Part shown: positions 44,074 to 54,078 of the stretch, in pieces
How positions within the stretch are numbered: position 1 is the stretch's first letter
How the letters are laid out: the number at the start of each line of letters is the position of its first letter
Source: Paludibacteraceae bacterium
GTDB lineage: Bacteria > Bacteroidota > Bacteroidia > Bacteroidales > Paludibacteraceae
Assembly (NCBI GenBank): GCA_017439235.1
Contig: JAFSJN010000019.1
Coordinates: 1 to 64,000 of the forward strand
Reading direction: 5' to 3'
Length of the DNA stretch: 64,000 bases
Made by a program: the position numbers and the translations under genes
The notes under the pieces: generated by a model
The model's database searches: none
Seen by the model: only the letters and a program-made list of their open reading frames with translations
Told to the model about the DNA's origin: nothing

Positions 44074-45387
44074 TTAGTTTTCTATGGGTTGGGCATATAA
44101 ATCGAAGTCCTCTGCTCGTGTCACCTTAACCGTATAGAATTCGCCTATTTGCAGAGGAGTAGTGCAATCTGTTCGGGCAATAAGTATTTCGCAATCCACT
44201 TCCGGTGAATCGTATTCACTTCGTCCAATATAATACCCCTCTTCCATGCGATCAATAATCACTCGTAAAGGTTTATCTATTAAGGAAGCTAATTCCTGCG
44301 CTGAAATCTCTTGCTGAATAGCCATCAATTCATCTAATCGTTGTTGCTTGATATCGGCGGGGATGTTGTCTTCGTAGTGCCGATTGGCATAGGTGCCTTC
44401 TTCGTCGGAATAGGCAAAGGCTCCCATCCGATCAAAACGCATGCGGCGCACCCATTCACATAAAGCTTGAAAATCTTCTTCCGTCTCACCGGGGTGCCCG
44501 ACCATCAATGTCGTACGTAAGCATATTCCCGGCACACGTTCGCGAATATGATGAATGAGCGCATCTTGCTCCGATTGCGAGATATGCCGACGCATTAACC
44601 CGAGCATGTGATCTGTGCAGTGCTGTAACGCGATATCCAGGTATTTGCATACATTGCTATGACGATTCATGACATCCAATATCTCTTCCGGGAAATCGGT
44701 GGGGTATAGATAATGGAGGCGAATCCACTTTATACCCGGAATGTCGGCCATATGATCAATTAAATCCGGTAAATGATGTCGTCCGTCAATATCCAATCCG
44801 TAACTGCTCAGATCCTGCGCAATAACATTAATCTCCTTTACTCCTTGCGACATTAACCATTCTGCCTCCTTTAATATTTCCTCCTGCGCGCGTGAAGTAT
44901 GTCGGCCTGTGATGAGCGGAATAGCACAATAGGAACACATACGATTGCATCCTTCAGAGATCTTCAAATAGGCATAGTGCTTGGGCGTAGTTAACTTACG
45001 CTTGTAACCCGTACAATCTATCGTACTCTGTTGTTGTGTCAATAAAGCCACAATCTCGTTATAATCGAATTTGCCGAACCACCCGTCCACTTCGGGAATC
45101 TCTGCCTTCAGTTCGTCGCGATAACGCTGACTTAAGCACCCCATGACATATAACTGTTGCAGTTCCCCTTCGCTTTTGCGTGCCGCAAAACGGAGAATGG
45201 TATTGATACTCTCTTCCTTGGCATCACCGATAAACCCACAGGTATTGATGATGGCAATCGGTGCTTGAGGATGTTCCGGATCGTGCATAGCATGATACCC
45301 GACAGCCTCCAATCGGGCCATCAGACGCTCGGTGTCCACCAAGTTCTTAGAGCATCCGAGAGTAATAATATCAATTGCCGAGTTCAC
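44074..45387 (-). CDS. rimO: Ribosomal protein S12 methylthiotransferase
   Basis: The 437-residue radical-SAM enzyme methylthiolates an Asp of ribosomal protein S12. It has the N-terminal MTTase domain (TLGCSKNLVDTERL, INTCGFIGDAKEESI) with three Cys for one Fe-S cluster, the radical SAM motif SEGCNRMCSYCAIP (about 147-160; Cys-x3-Cys-x2-Cys) and a C-terminal TRAM domain. Full length. The start overlaps the stop of recQ by 17 nt. In other Bacteroidota rimO often follows ftsY; here it follows recQ. Confidence 0.95.
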   Translation of the reverse strand: MNSAIDIITLGCSKNLVDTERLMARLEAVGYHAMHDPEHPQAPIAIINTCGFIGDAKEESINTILRFAARKSEGELQQLYVMGCLSQRYRDELKAEIPEVDGWFGKFDYNEIVALLTQQQSTIDCTGYKRKLTTPKHYAYLKISEGCNRMCSYCAIPLITGRHTSRAQEEILKEAEWLMSQGVKEINVIAQDLSSYGLDIDGRHHLPDLIDHMADIPGIKWIRLHYLYPTDFPEEILDVMNRHSNVCKYLDIALQHCTDHMLGLMRRHISQSEQDALIHHIRERVPGICLRTTLMVGHPGETEEDFQALCEWVRRMRFDRMGAFAYSDEEGTYANRHYEDNIPADIKQQRLDELMAIQQEISAQELASLIDKPLRVIIDRMEEGYYIGRSEYDSPEVDCEILIARTDCTTPLQIGEFYTVKVTRAEDFDLYAQPIEN

Positions 45388-47554
45388 TATGGAATTTAAG
45401 TCTCACTAATCGTACATGCAATTCGTCGTAATCGTCTTCACCCAGATTCTGCATCGCCAATCGGATGTTGTCGTTTTCGGCATTCTTGAAGTACTCAATG
45501 ATATCTTCCTCCTCGTCGGGATCAACTACTTCCTCGATGAAATAGTTGATATTCAACTTGGTGCCGCTATAGACAATCGCTTCTATCTCTTCCAGCATCT
45601 CTTCCATAGACATACCCTTCGATTCTGCCAAGTCATCCAAAGCAACACGCCTGTCAATAGCCTGAATGATGCTAATCTTGCGGGTCGAGTCTTTGGCCAC
45701 GGTGCGCACACGCAAATCCTCAGGACGAATAATCTCGTTTTCCTCTACGTACTCTTTGATTACTTTGAGGAATTCGTCACCGTAGCGTTTAGCCTTTCCG
45801 GCTCCCACACCCGGGATGTTTTGCAATTCTTCAACGGTGATGGGATAGGAGGTGGCCATAGCTTCCAGACTGGGATCTTGGAAGATAACGAAGGGCGGCA
45901 CATCCATCTTCTTGCTCAGTTTCTTGCGGATGTCTTTTAAGATGGAGAATAGCACTTCATCGGCGGCTGCTGTGCCGGCTAAGTTGGCTGCCATCTCCTC
46001 CTCTTCCTCTTCGTCATGTATCTCCAGCGGCACTTCAAAAATACCCGGGCGCTTCAGCCATTTGCGACCTTCGGGGGTAATCTTCAAATCACCGTACGAT
46101 TCGATATCTTTCTTCAAGTAGCCCACAATCATGGCTTGACGGATAATAGCATGCAGGGTGCCTTCGTCCTCTTCCTCGGCTACACCGAAATTCTCCAAGT
46201 CATTATGCAGGTAAGAGCGTACCGCTGCCGTCTCATTACCGTGTAGAATATCTACTATATGCTCGGCTTTGAATTTCTCATTCAGTTGTTGAATAGTCTC
46301 CAATATAATGCCTAACAATTCGCTCTCATCCTCCATGTGGTAGTGCTTCTTGCAATTGTCGCAACTGCCGCAATTCTCCTGTGTGTATTCTTCTCCGAAG
46401 TAGTGCAGTAGTAACTTGCGCCGGCAAAGAGGCGATTCGGCGTAACTCTGTGTCTCAAAGAGCAGCTGATTGGAAATCTCCTGCTCTGCTACCGGTTTGC
46501 CTTGCTGGAATTTGCGCAGGCGGTCGATATCTTTGGGTGAATAATAACATATACATTGTCCTTCACCACCGTCTCGTCCGGCGCGACCGGTTTCCTGATA
46601 ATAACCTTCTAATGATTTAGGTATGTCATAGTGTATAACAAAACGTACATCCGGTTTGTCAATACCCATACCAAAAGCAATCGTAGCTACAATCACCTGG
46701 CATTGCTCCATCAGGAAGGCGTCCTGATTGGCGGTTCTGACCGCAGAATCCATGCCCGCGTGATAGGGGAGAGCCGAGATGTTATTTACCCGCAGGGTCT
46801 CTGCCAAGTCTTCTACCGTCTTACGCGCCAAACAATATATAATACCCGATTTGCCCGGCATAGAACGAATATAACGTATCAGGTCTTTATCTACTTCGTC
46901 CGTTTTTTGCCGCACTTCGTAGTATAGATTGGGGCGATTGAAACTGGATTTGAAGACTGTGGCTTCCAGCATGCCTAAGTTCTTCTGGATGTCATGTTGT
47001 ACCTTAGGTGTGGCTGTCGCGGTAAGTGCAATAATGGGCGCACGACCGATGCGTTCGGTCATCGATTGGATATTTCTGTACTCCGGACGGAAGTCGTGAC
47101 CCCACTCTGAAATACAATGTGCCTCATCCACGGCATAGAAACTAATCTTCACACCACGCAGGAAATCTACATTCTCCGCTTTGTTCAACGATTCCGGGGC
47201 CAGATAAAGCAGCTTAGTCTTGCCGGCCAGCACATCTTCCTTGACGGCTGCAATCTCGGGACGAGACAACGATGAGTTGATAAAGTGAGCAATACCGTCT
47301 TCTTCAGAGTAGTTACGCATGGCATCTACCTGATTCTTCATCAAGGCGATAAGGGGACTGATAACAATAGCCACACCATCCATCAACAATGATGGTAATT
47401 GGTAACACAGACTCTTACCTCCGCCCGTGGGCATAAGGACAAAAGAGTCTTTGCCTTCCATGATGTTGGTAATAATGGCTTCTTGATTCCCCTTAAAAGT
47501 ATCGAAGCCAAAGTGGTGCTGCAGGGCAGCAGTTAGTTCTTGGTGTGTTATCAT
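45371..47554 (-). CDS. recQ: ATP-dependent DNA helicase RecQ
   Basis: From the ATG at 47554 the protein has 727 residues. It contains Walker A MPTGGGKS (41-48), DEAH (143-146), the RecQ zinc site (CRRKLLLHYF ... CGSCDNC near 375-405) and an HRDC domain followed by an extra C-terminal helical region, the usual long form in Bacteroidota. RecQ unwinds DNA from 3' to 5' in recombination and fork repair. A TTG start at 47581 is rejected because it falls in the -7 promoter element (47579-47586). First gene of the 11-gene leftward operon. Confidence 0.96.
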   Translation of the reverse strand: MITHQELTAALQHHFGFDTFKGNQEAIITNIMEGKDSFVLMPTGGGKSLCYQLPSLLMDGVAIVISPLIALMKNQVDAMRNYSEEDGIAHFINSSLSRPEIAAVKEDVLAGKTKLLYLAPESLNKAENVDFLRGVKISFYAVDEAHCISEWGHDFRPEYRNIQSMTERIGRAPIIALTATATPKVQHDIQKNLGMLEATVFKSSFNRPNLYYEVRQKTDEVDKDLIRYIRSMPGKSGIIYCLARKTVEDLAETLRVNNISALPYHAGMDSAVRTANQDAFLMEQCQVIVATIAFGMGIDKPDVRFVIHYDIPKSLEGYYQETGRAGRDGGEGQCICYYSPKDIDRLRKFQQGKPVAEQEISNQLLFETQSYAESPLCRRKLLLHYFGEEYTQENCGSCDNCKKHYHMEDESELLGIILETIQQLNEKFKAEHIVDILHGNETAAVRSYLHNDLENFGVAEEEDEGTLHAIIRQAMIVGYLKKDIESYGDLKITPEGRKWLKRPGIFEVPLEIHDEEEEEEMAANLAGTAAADEVLFSILKDIRKKLSKKMDVPPFVIFQDPSLEAMATSYPITVEELQNIPGVGAGKAKRYGDEFLKVIKEYVEENEIIRPEDLRVRTVAKDSTRKISIIQAIDRRVALDDLAESKGMSMEEMLEEIEAIVYSGTKLNINYFIEEVVDPDEEEDIIEYFKNAENDNIRLAMQNLGEDDYDELHVRLVRLKFHSELGN

Positions 47555-47578
47555 AAGTCCTTGTTTCGGAATTTTGCG

Positions 47579-47610
47579 CAAAGATATAGAAAAAAAATCA
47601 TATGTGCAAA
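47579..47610 (-). promoter_or_regulatory. Bacteroidota-type promoter of the recQ-led operon
   Basis: On the minus strand TTTG (47607-47610) and TATCTTTG (47579-47586), spacer 20 nt. About 20 nt separate the likely start from the recQ ATG. Confidence 0.82.
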
Positions 47611-47721
47611 TATTTGAGCACTTTTTTTAATTTTCATACTCTTTCTGACATTTTCACTAACTTCCACTTAAGTGTCGAAACGTGCCCCTAAGTGATTTTT
47701 TTTGAAAAAATGATTAAAAAA

Positions 47722-47753
47722 TTTGCGTATTTCAAAAAAAAGCAGTAACTTTG
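47722..47753 (+). promoter_or_regulatory. Bacteroidota-type promoter of the sugar-transporter/SusCDE operon
   Basis: TTTG (47722-47725) and TAACTTTG (47746-47753), spacer 20 nt; about 42 nt from the likely start to the ATG at 47802. No regulator gene or operator was recognised near it. Confidence 0.82.
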
Positions 47754-47801
47754 CACCGCAGTTGATGAATACTTTTGACCAAATTGTCTGATACCTGTAA
47801 T

Positions 47802-49148
47802 ATGGAAAAACGCGATTTATCTTTTGCACAGTTATTTAACCTCAGTTTTGGGTTCTTCGGTGTGCAGATTGCTTATGCGCTTCAGAGCGCCAACATTTCC
47901 CGCATTTTTGCAACTCTCGGTGCCGATCCGCACCAATTGTCATTCTTCTGGATTTTGCCGCCATTGATGGGTATGATTGTTCAGCCATTGGTGGGTAAGT
48001 ATAGCGATAAGACGTGGAATCGTCTAGGACGCCGTATGCCTTACCTCGTAATTGGCGCGTTGATAGCCGTTGCTGTAATGGTGCTCTTGCCAAATGCCGG
48101 TAACTTTACCTTTACGCAGAGCGTATTCTTGGGCCTCAATGCTGCTATGTGGTTCGGCTTATTCAGCCTCATGTTCTTGGATACCAGCATCAATATTGCG
48201 ATGCAACCGTTTAAGATGATGGTTGGCGATATGGTGAATGAGAAACAGAAGGGTACGGCCTATGCTATCCAGTCTGCCCTCTGCAATGCAGGTTCGATAA
48301 TGGGATATATCTTCCCGATTTTCTTTACGTGGATAGGCTTGGCCAATACCGCTCCGGAACGCGTCATCCCCGATTCGGTAAAATGGTCGTTCTATATGGG
48401 TGCTGCTATCTTGATTCTCTGTGTGCTCTATACTTTTGCTACTGTTCGTGAGATGGATCCGCAGGAATATGCGCGTTTCCATGGTATTGAGAAGAAAGAT
48501 GAAAATGCTGAAGTAGAGAAAGTTAACTTCCTGCAACTGCTCATTCATGCTCCTAAGGCATTCTGGACGGTTGGTCTGGTGCAGTTCTTCTGCTGGGCCG
48601 CCTTTATGTATATGTGGACCTATTCACCGGGTGCAATAGCCGCGCAATGTTTCCATTGGGACGGTGTATCAACCGCTGCGGCTGAATATCAGGATGCCGG
48701 TAACTGGGTTGGCGTTGTCTTCTGTGTTCAAGCTGTCGGCTCTCTCTTATGGGCAATGTTATTGCCGGCCTTAGAGAGGTGGACATCCAATCGTGGTGCT
48801 TATGCTATCTCGTTGCTTGTCGGCGCCGGTGGATTTATCTCTACTCTGTGGGTGACAGATCCTTATCTCTTGTGGGGTAGTTATCTGTTAATCGGTGCTG
48901 CATGGGCAGCTATATTGGCTTTGCCGTTTACTATCCTGACCAATTCGCTAAAGGGCGATAATATGGGTTACTATTTAGGTTTGTTCAATTGCACCATATG
49001 CTTGCCGCAAATAGTAGCATCCATATGCGGAGGAGCACTCCTTAAATACGTATGCGCAGGCGCGCAGGTAAATATGCTTGTCGCTGCCGGTGTGTTGCTT
49101 GTCTTGGGAGCATGCAGCGTGATTCTTATTAAAGAAGAAAAAGAATAA
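47802..49148 (+). CDS. MFS sugar transporter, SLC45/maltose-like
   Basis: The 448-residue inner membrane protein has twelve hydrophobic segments. Its N-terminus (LSFAQLFNLSFGFFGVQIAYAL in part; LQSANISRIF) and the cytoplasmic loop KYSDKTWNRLGRRMPY match the SLC45-like branch of the major facilitator superfamily, whose bacterial members import maltose or sucrose with protons. I choose the ATG at 47802; a TTG 27 nt upstream is in frame but lies before the natural start of the family. The SusC gene follows after 25 nt, so the transporter would take up the sugar that SusC brings into the periplasm. Confidence 0.9.
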   Translation: MEKRDLSFAQLFNLSFGFFGVQIAYALQSANISRIFATLGADPHQLSFFWILPPLMGMIVQPLVGKYSDKTWNRLGRRMPYLVIGALIAVAVMVLLPNAGNFTFTQSVFLGLNAAMWFGLFSLMFLDTSINIAMQPFKMMVGDMVNEKQKGTAYAIQSALCNAGSIMGYIFPIFFTWIGLANTAPERVIPDSVKWSFYMGAAILILCVLYTFATVREMDPQEYARFHGIEKKDENAEVEKVNFLQLLIHAPKAFWTVGLVQFFCWAAFMYMWTYSPGAIAAQCFHWDGVSTAAAEYQDAGNWVGVVFCVQAVGSLLWAMLLPALERWTSNRGAYAISLLVGAGGFISTLWVTDPYLLWGSYLLIGAAWAAILALPFTILTNSLKGDNMGYYLGLFNCTICLPQIVASICGGALLKYVCAGAQVNMLVAAGVLLVLGACSVILIKEEKE

Positions 49149-49173
49149 TTAATAACCAAATAAAATCAATAAC

Positions 49174-52161
49174 ATGATGAAAAACAAACGCTTTTCACTC
49201 GTGCTTCTAATGGTAGCCCTGACGATGTGTCTGCAGGCTCAGATTAGAGGTACCGTTTTGGAAGATGCCAGCGGTGAACCGGCTATCGGTGCCAGCGTAG
49301 TAGTAGAAGGTACAACTACAGGTACGGTAACTGATTTTGATGGTGCCTTCGAATTGAATGTAGATGAGGGTACTCCTCTCCAGATTTCCTACATTGGTTT
49401 TGCAGAGCAGAAACTGGCTGCTAAAAACAACATGATTGTTCGTCTGAAGGAAGAGACAGTACAATTGAATGAAGTAGTGGCTATCGGTTATGGCTCGCAG
49501 AAAAAGAAAGAAGTTACCGGTTCTGTAGCCAGCGTGAAGGCTGAGGACTTCAATGCCGGAGTGCAGAGCGGTGCGATGGGTCTGCTGCAAGGTAAGGTGG
49601 CCGGTTTAAATATCTCGCGTTCGACTTCTGACCCGACCGATACTGGTTATAGTGTTCAGATTCGTGGTTTCTCAACCTTGGATAAGGGTGCCGGTACCAG
49701 TCCGTTGTATATCGTAGACGGTGTGCCCGTATCGAATATCGACAATATCGCTCCTACGGATATCGCTTCGATGGACGTCCTAAAGGACGGTTCGGCTGCG
49801 GCTATCTATGGTACGCGTGGTACGAACGGTGTGATTATTATTACTACTAAACGTGGTTCCGGATTCTCGGAGCAGGCCAATACGGAAGTGGTATATGACG
49901 GCTATGTATCTGTAGCTTGGAACGCTACTAAATCGGGTATGGCTACCGCCAGCGAATATCGTACTGTAGGTAATTATGCTAAGGGTGCATTTAGTACTAC
50001 CGACCTGGGTGGAAACGTGAACTACCTGAAGGCGCTGACTCGTAAGGCTGCTTTGACGCACAACCATAACCTTTCGGTTTCCGGTGCTTACAAGAACTTC
50101 TCGTATCGTGCTTCTGTTAACTATAAGGATGCTCAAGGTATTGCTAAAAAGAACAGTCGTCGCGAGATTATCGGTAAGTTCGCTGCTGACCAGAAAGCTT
50201 TGAATGGCTGGCTCCAACTTCAATACGATGTATCTTATCTTCACTATCGTAACGATTACATGCCGGAGGCAACTGACAACTTCATGATGGCTGCAGTGCT
50301 TAACCCGACAACACCGGCATACAATGCAGACGGCTCGTACTACACCAGCTTCGGTATCAACGGCCAGTTCAATCCTATTGAGGCTATGAACCTCAAGGAG
50401 GCTTACAAAGACGGTAACTATTTCCGCGGAAGCGTTCGCGCCACGGTGAATATCAAACCCGTCCCCGGATTGAAAGTCAGCGGTTTTGCTGCTATTGAAG
50501 AGGGCGACGATCATACTTATTGGTCGCACGGTGACCTCAAATCGGATGCCTTGAAGTCTTCTGCAGGCCAGGCCGGTCGTGAGATGTCTACAACGCTCAA
50601 CCAACTCTATGAGGCTACTATTGACTATGCCAACGGTTGGAATGGTCACAACCTTGTAGCTATGGCCGGCTTCTCGTATCAGCATTGGTACTATGACGGC
50701 GAGAATATCCAAAACGATGGTTTTGCTGTTCCCTCGCTTAAATATTATTCTATCGGTGAAGGTGACCCGGAGAAGACCAACCTCTTCGTAGGTTCGAGCC
50801 GTAATACACACGCTTTGGCAGCTGCCTTCGTACGTGTAAACTATAATTACGATGAGAAATACCTCGTTTCCGCATCGCTGCGTGCTGAGGGTTCTTCTCG
50901 CTTCGGTAAGAACAATAAGTGGGGCTACTTCCCCTCGGCCAGTGTAGGTTGGCGTATTAAGGGTGAGGACTTCATGAAAGACCAGAAGTGGTGCAACGAG
51001 TTGAAGCTCCGTCTCGGTTTCGGTATGACGGGTAATGACCTCAACTCCAGCCTCCAGTCGCTTGCACTGCTCTCCAAGACTGACGTAGTGGTACTGAATG
51101 GCAAGCAAGTGCCTTCTTATACCGTTACTTGGAACGCTAACCCAGACCTGCGTTGGGAGCGTAAGTTCGAGTATAACCTCGGTATTGATTATGCATTCTT
51201 AGACAACCGCCTCTATGGTAGTATTGATGCTTATCTGCGTCAGACCAAAGACCTGTTGTGGCTCTATAAGGTTCCTCAACCGCCTTATCAGCACGAGGAA
51301 TTGTTAGCTAATGCCGGCCAGATGAAGAGTTACGGTGTCGAGTTGTCTATCTCTGGTGTACCTGTTAAGATTGGTGACTGGACCTGGACCTCCACATGGA
51401 CAATGGCTTGGAACGACAATAAGGTTACCAAACTCTCTGATCCCAGCAAGGGCTTCAACTATACCGAGAGCCTGGCAGGTAGCGTATCGGGTAACTGTTT
51501 CAGCAATATGAACACCCAAATCCTTATCGAGGGTGAATCGGTAGGTTCGTTCTATGGATTTAAGTTTGCCGGTATCAGTTCCGATGGTGTGTGGTATTAC
51601 TACAATCGTAACGGTAAACCTACTCCGGCAGACCAGATTACAGATGCCGACCGCCGCATCATTGGTAATGCACAACCTATCATTACTTATGGTTGGAATA
51701 ATACCGTTAAGTGGCGCGACCTCGACCTGACCATCTTCTTGCGTGGTGTGATTGGTAACAAACTGCTCAACGTAGCTCGCTGGCAGTATACTCCCGATGG
51801 TACCGCTGACGTAGGTACTAACGTATTTATGAAGGACATCAAGTCGGGCAATGGTGCTGCTAAGTTCGGCGGAGCTGTCTTTGCCGACCACCAACACTTC
51901 TCTGATTATTGGCTCGAGGACGGTTCGTACCTCAAGTGCGACAACATCACGATCGGTTATACTTTCCGCTTCAAAGAGAACAAGTATATCCGTTCGCTCC
52001 GCCTCTCGGCTACCGGTCAAAACCTCTTCACTATCTCCAAGTATAGCGGACTCGATCCTGAGGTCAGCACTACAAGTGTAGGTAGCGCAGGTATTGACTA
52101 TGTCAACTTCTATCCCAAGACGGCTAGCTTCCAGTTTGGTGTAAATGTTAACTTGTTCTAA
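49174..52161 (+). CDS. SusC/RagA-type TonB-linked outer membrane receptor
   Basis: The 995-residue protein has a signal peptide (about 1-23, ending LQAQ), a carboxypeptidase-D-like domain (about 24-105; IRGTVLEDASGEPAIGASV, DGAFELNV), the plug with ATGAASVKAED-like start and SPLYIVDGVPVSNI (about 175-188) and DGSAAAIYGTRGTNGVI, and a 22-strand barrel ending in VNVNLF. It imports a bound oligosaccharide using TonB energy, with the SusD lipoprotein as lid. The next gene is that SusD partner, 21 nt downstream. With the SusE-like starch-binding protein further on, an alpha-glucan is the likely substrate. Confidence 0.95.
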   Translation: MMKNKRFSLVLLMVALTMCLQAQIRGTVLEDASGEPAIGASVVVEGTTTGTVTDFDGAFELNVDEGTPLQISYIGFAEQKLAAKNNMIVRLKEETVQLNEVVAIGYGSQKKKEVTGSVASVKAEDFNAGVQSGAMGLLQGKVAGLNISRSTSDPTDTGYSVQIRGFSTLDKGAGTSPLYIVDGVPVSNIDNIAPTDIASMDVLKDGSAAAIYGTRGTNGVIIITTKRGSGFSEQANTEVVYDGYVSVAWNATKSGMATASEYRTVGNYAKGAFSTTDLGGNVNYLKALTRKAALTHNHNLSVSGAYKNFSYRASVNYKDAQGIAKKNSRREIIGKFAADQKALNGWLQLQYDVSYLHYRNDYMPEATDNFMMAAVLNPTTPAYNADGSYYTSFGINGQFNPIEAMNLKEAYKDGNYFRGSVRATVNIKPVPGLKVSGFAAIEEGDDHTYWSHGDLKSDALKSSAGQAGREMSTTLNQLYEATIDYANGWNGHNLVAMAGFSYQHWYYDGENIQNDGFAVPSLKYYSIGEGDPEKTNLFVGSSRNTHALAAAFVRVNYNYDEKYLVSASLRAEGSSRFGKNNKWGYFPSASVGWRIKGEDFMKDQKWCNELKLRLGFGMTGNDLNSSLQSLALLSKTDVVVLNGKQVPSYTVTWNANPDLRWERKFEYNLGIDYAFLDNRLYGSIDAYLRQTKDLLWLYKVPQPPYQHEELLANAGQMKSYGVELSISGVPVKIGDWTWTSTWTMAWNDNKVTKLSDPSKGFNYTESLAGSVSGNCFSNMNTQILIEGESVGSFYGFKFAGISSDGVWYYYNRNGKPTPADQITDADRRIIGNAQPIITYGWNNTVKWRDLDLTIFLRGVIGNKLLNVARWQYTPDGTADVGTNVFMKDIKSGNGAAKFGGAVFADHQHFSDYWLEDGSYLKCDNITIGYTFRFKENKYIRSLRLSATGQNLFTISKYSGLDPEVSTTSVGSAGIDYVNFYPKTASFQFGVNVNLF

Positions 52162-52182
52162 TTAAACAGAAAGGAAACGATT

Positions 52183-53997
52183 ATGAAAAAGATAGCAACG
52201 ATCGCACTTATATGTGCAATGATGCTTCCCTTGTTCACTTCCTGTAAGGATATGCTCAAGGAAGATACCTTCGGTAAGGTGACCGCTGACGAGATTATGG
52301 AGAACGAGGACAACCTCGTGCTGCTCGTCGCACAAGCCTATGCCGATATTAAGTTCGTTCACGACCACTGGGGCTATTGGGGTGTTAATACCCTGACTGC
52401 TGACGAGGGTCTGTGCCCAACGCGTGCCGGTGGTGACTGGAACGACTCCGGTTATTGGAAAAACCTCAACACTCACAACTGGAATGTTTATGGCGCTGCC
52501 TTTACTTCTATTTGGAACCGTACTATCTCCGGCGCTGTACTCTGTAACAGCTTGCTCGCTACCTTTGCGCAAGCTTCAGATGCGACTAAGGAGACTGAGA
52601 TTTACAAACAATATGTAGGTGAGTTGGAAGTGCTCCGCTCATACTACTATTACATGCTTTTCGACTGCTTCGGACGTATCCCCTATATGGAGGATTATAG
52701 CGACCGCAAGGAAGAACTCATGGAGCCGCAAGCTGTTTGGGCTCACCTCGTAGCATGCTTGGAACGCAATGCCCCCAACATGAAAGTGGTCGATGAAGGT
52801 AACCGTACGGAATTGTATGCTCGTGCTACTCAGGGCATGGCCTATACCCTGCTGGCTCGTCTCTACCTCAATGCCGAGTCCTTTGGCTGCACGCCCGAGA
52901 ACGTGATGGCTGTAAAACGTGTCGTAGACACAGAGTATGGTAAAGAGGGTGCTAATCCTCTGGAAGAAGTAGGTATCAATATTACCTCTAAATTGGATTT
53001 CTATACCAACGCTGCTCGTTGCTGCGATGCCGTTATCAATTCCGGTTCGTATAGTATCATGCCGAACTACTTTGACAACTATCTGATTGAAAACGGAAAC
53101 TCCAAAGAGAATATCTTCGTTATCAACGAGGATGGTAATAAGGAAAATGAACGTAACGTGGACAAAGTGAAGAATAAACTGCAGATATCCTTCCTTACCC
53201 TCCACTATGTTCACCAACTTTTGTGGCCGGATTTGCAGGATAAACCTTGGAACGGCTTCTGTGCTCGTCCGGATTACCTGAAAATCTTTAGCGAAAACGA
53301 TGTACGTGGTACCGGTAATGAGAATAAGGGTACGCACAACCAACATCGTTGGACTTGGTTCGTCGGTCCTGTTTATGGACAAGGCGTTGATACCGTCATT
53401 GTTGACCCGAATAAGTCATGCGCTTTAGACTCTGTTGTTATTATCACTCCTGAGGTGGCTTGCGATACGTCCAAGACCCAAACGGAAGATAATATCCTTA
53501 GCTTTGCTCTCCGTACTGCCGGTGCTCGTAACCTTAAGTACGAGATTGATACCTTAGGTCTCTATCGCTTCTGCGAGAACGACTTCGTGCTGCTTCGTTA
53601 TGCCGATGTTATCCTGATGAAGAAAGAGGCTGTCGCTCGTGGTGGCGCTTCTGCTAATCTAGGTATTGAGAACGATGCATATGCCGCAATGAAGAAACGT
53701 GCCTTCGCCTACAGCGCTTCGCCGGAAGCAGATTTTGATGCTGCATATCCCGATGCTCTGCAAGTAAACGAAGACCTGCTCACGGGTATCTTGGCCGAGC
53801 GCGGACGCGAACTCTCGTGGGAGTGCACACGCCGTCGTGACTTGATTCGCTTCAATCAGTTCGAGAACGTACAGTACGTTAAGGGTAATGGTAAGTTGCT
53901 CTCACGTCGCTGGTTCCCCATTCCGTATACTATCCTTCAGAATGCTCCGCGTAAAGATGACGGAACACCTTACTGGACACAAAACGATGGTTATTAA
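52183..53997 (+). CDS. SusD/RagB family outer membrane lipoprotein
   Basis: The 604-residue protein has a lipoprotein signal peptide with lipobox LFTSC (lipidated Cys21) followed by Lys-Asp, in keeping with surface export in Bacteroidota. The TPR-rich SusD fold is shown by SYYYYMLFDCFGRIPYM (about 151-167), ATQGMAYTLLARLYLNAE (about 214-231) and the C-terminal LLTGILAERGRELSWE ... RRRDLIRFNQF. SusD forms the lid of the SusC barrel and contributes to glycan binding. It directly follows its SusC. Confidence 0.95.
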   Translation: MKKIATIALICAMMLPLFTSCKDMLKEDTFGKVTADEIMENEDNLVLLVAQAYADIKFVHDHWGYWGVNTLTADEGLCPTRAGGDWNDSGYWKNLNTHNWNVYGAAFTSIWNRTISGAVLCNSLLATFAQASDATKETEIYKQYVGELEVLRSYYYYMLFDCFGRIPYMEDYSDRKEELMEPQAVWAHLVACLERNAPNMKVVDEGNRTELYARATQGMAYTLLARLYLNAESFGCTPENVMAVKRVVDTEYGKEGANPLEEVGINITSKLDFYTNAARCCDAVINSGSYSIMPNYFDNYLIENGNSKENIFVINEDGNKENERNVDKVKNKLQISFLTLHYVHQLLWPDLQDKPWNGFCARPDYLKIFSENDVRGTGNENKGTHNQHRWTWFVGPVYGQGVDTVIVDPNKSCALDSVVIITPEVACDTSKTQTEDNILSFALRTAGARNLKYEIDTLGLYRFCENDFVLLRYADVILMKKEAVARGGASANLGIENDAYAAMKKRAFAYSASPEADFDAAYPDALQVNEDLLTGILAERGRELSWECTRRRDLIRFNQFENVQYVKGNGKLLSRRWFPIPYTILQNAPRKDDGTPYWTQNDGY

Positions 53998-54078
53998 TCA
54001 AAACCCTATAGAATTGCAACTTAATAGCAATCCTCAATTAACTTTATTAACAAACCAATTTACTTAATCCAAACAAAC

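Noticed and set aside
47555..47581. TTG start giving recQ nine more codons
   Set aside because: The TTG lies in the -7 promoter element and so cannot be in the message.
49780..51108. 442-codon open frame on the minus strand
   Set aside because: Antisense to the SusC receptor gene, with no family resemblance.
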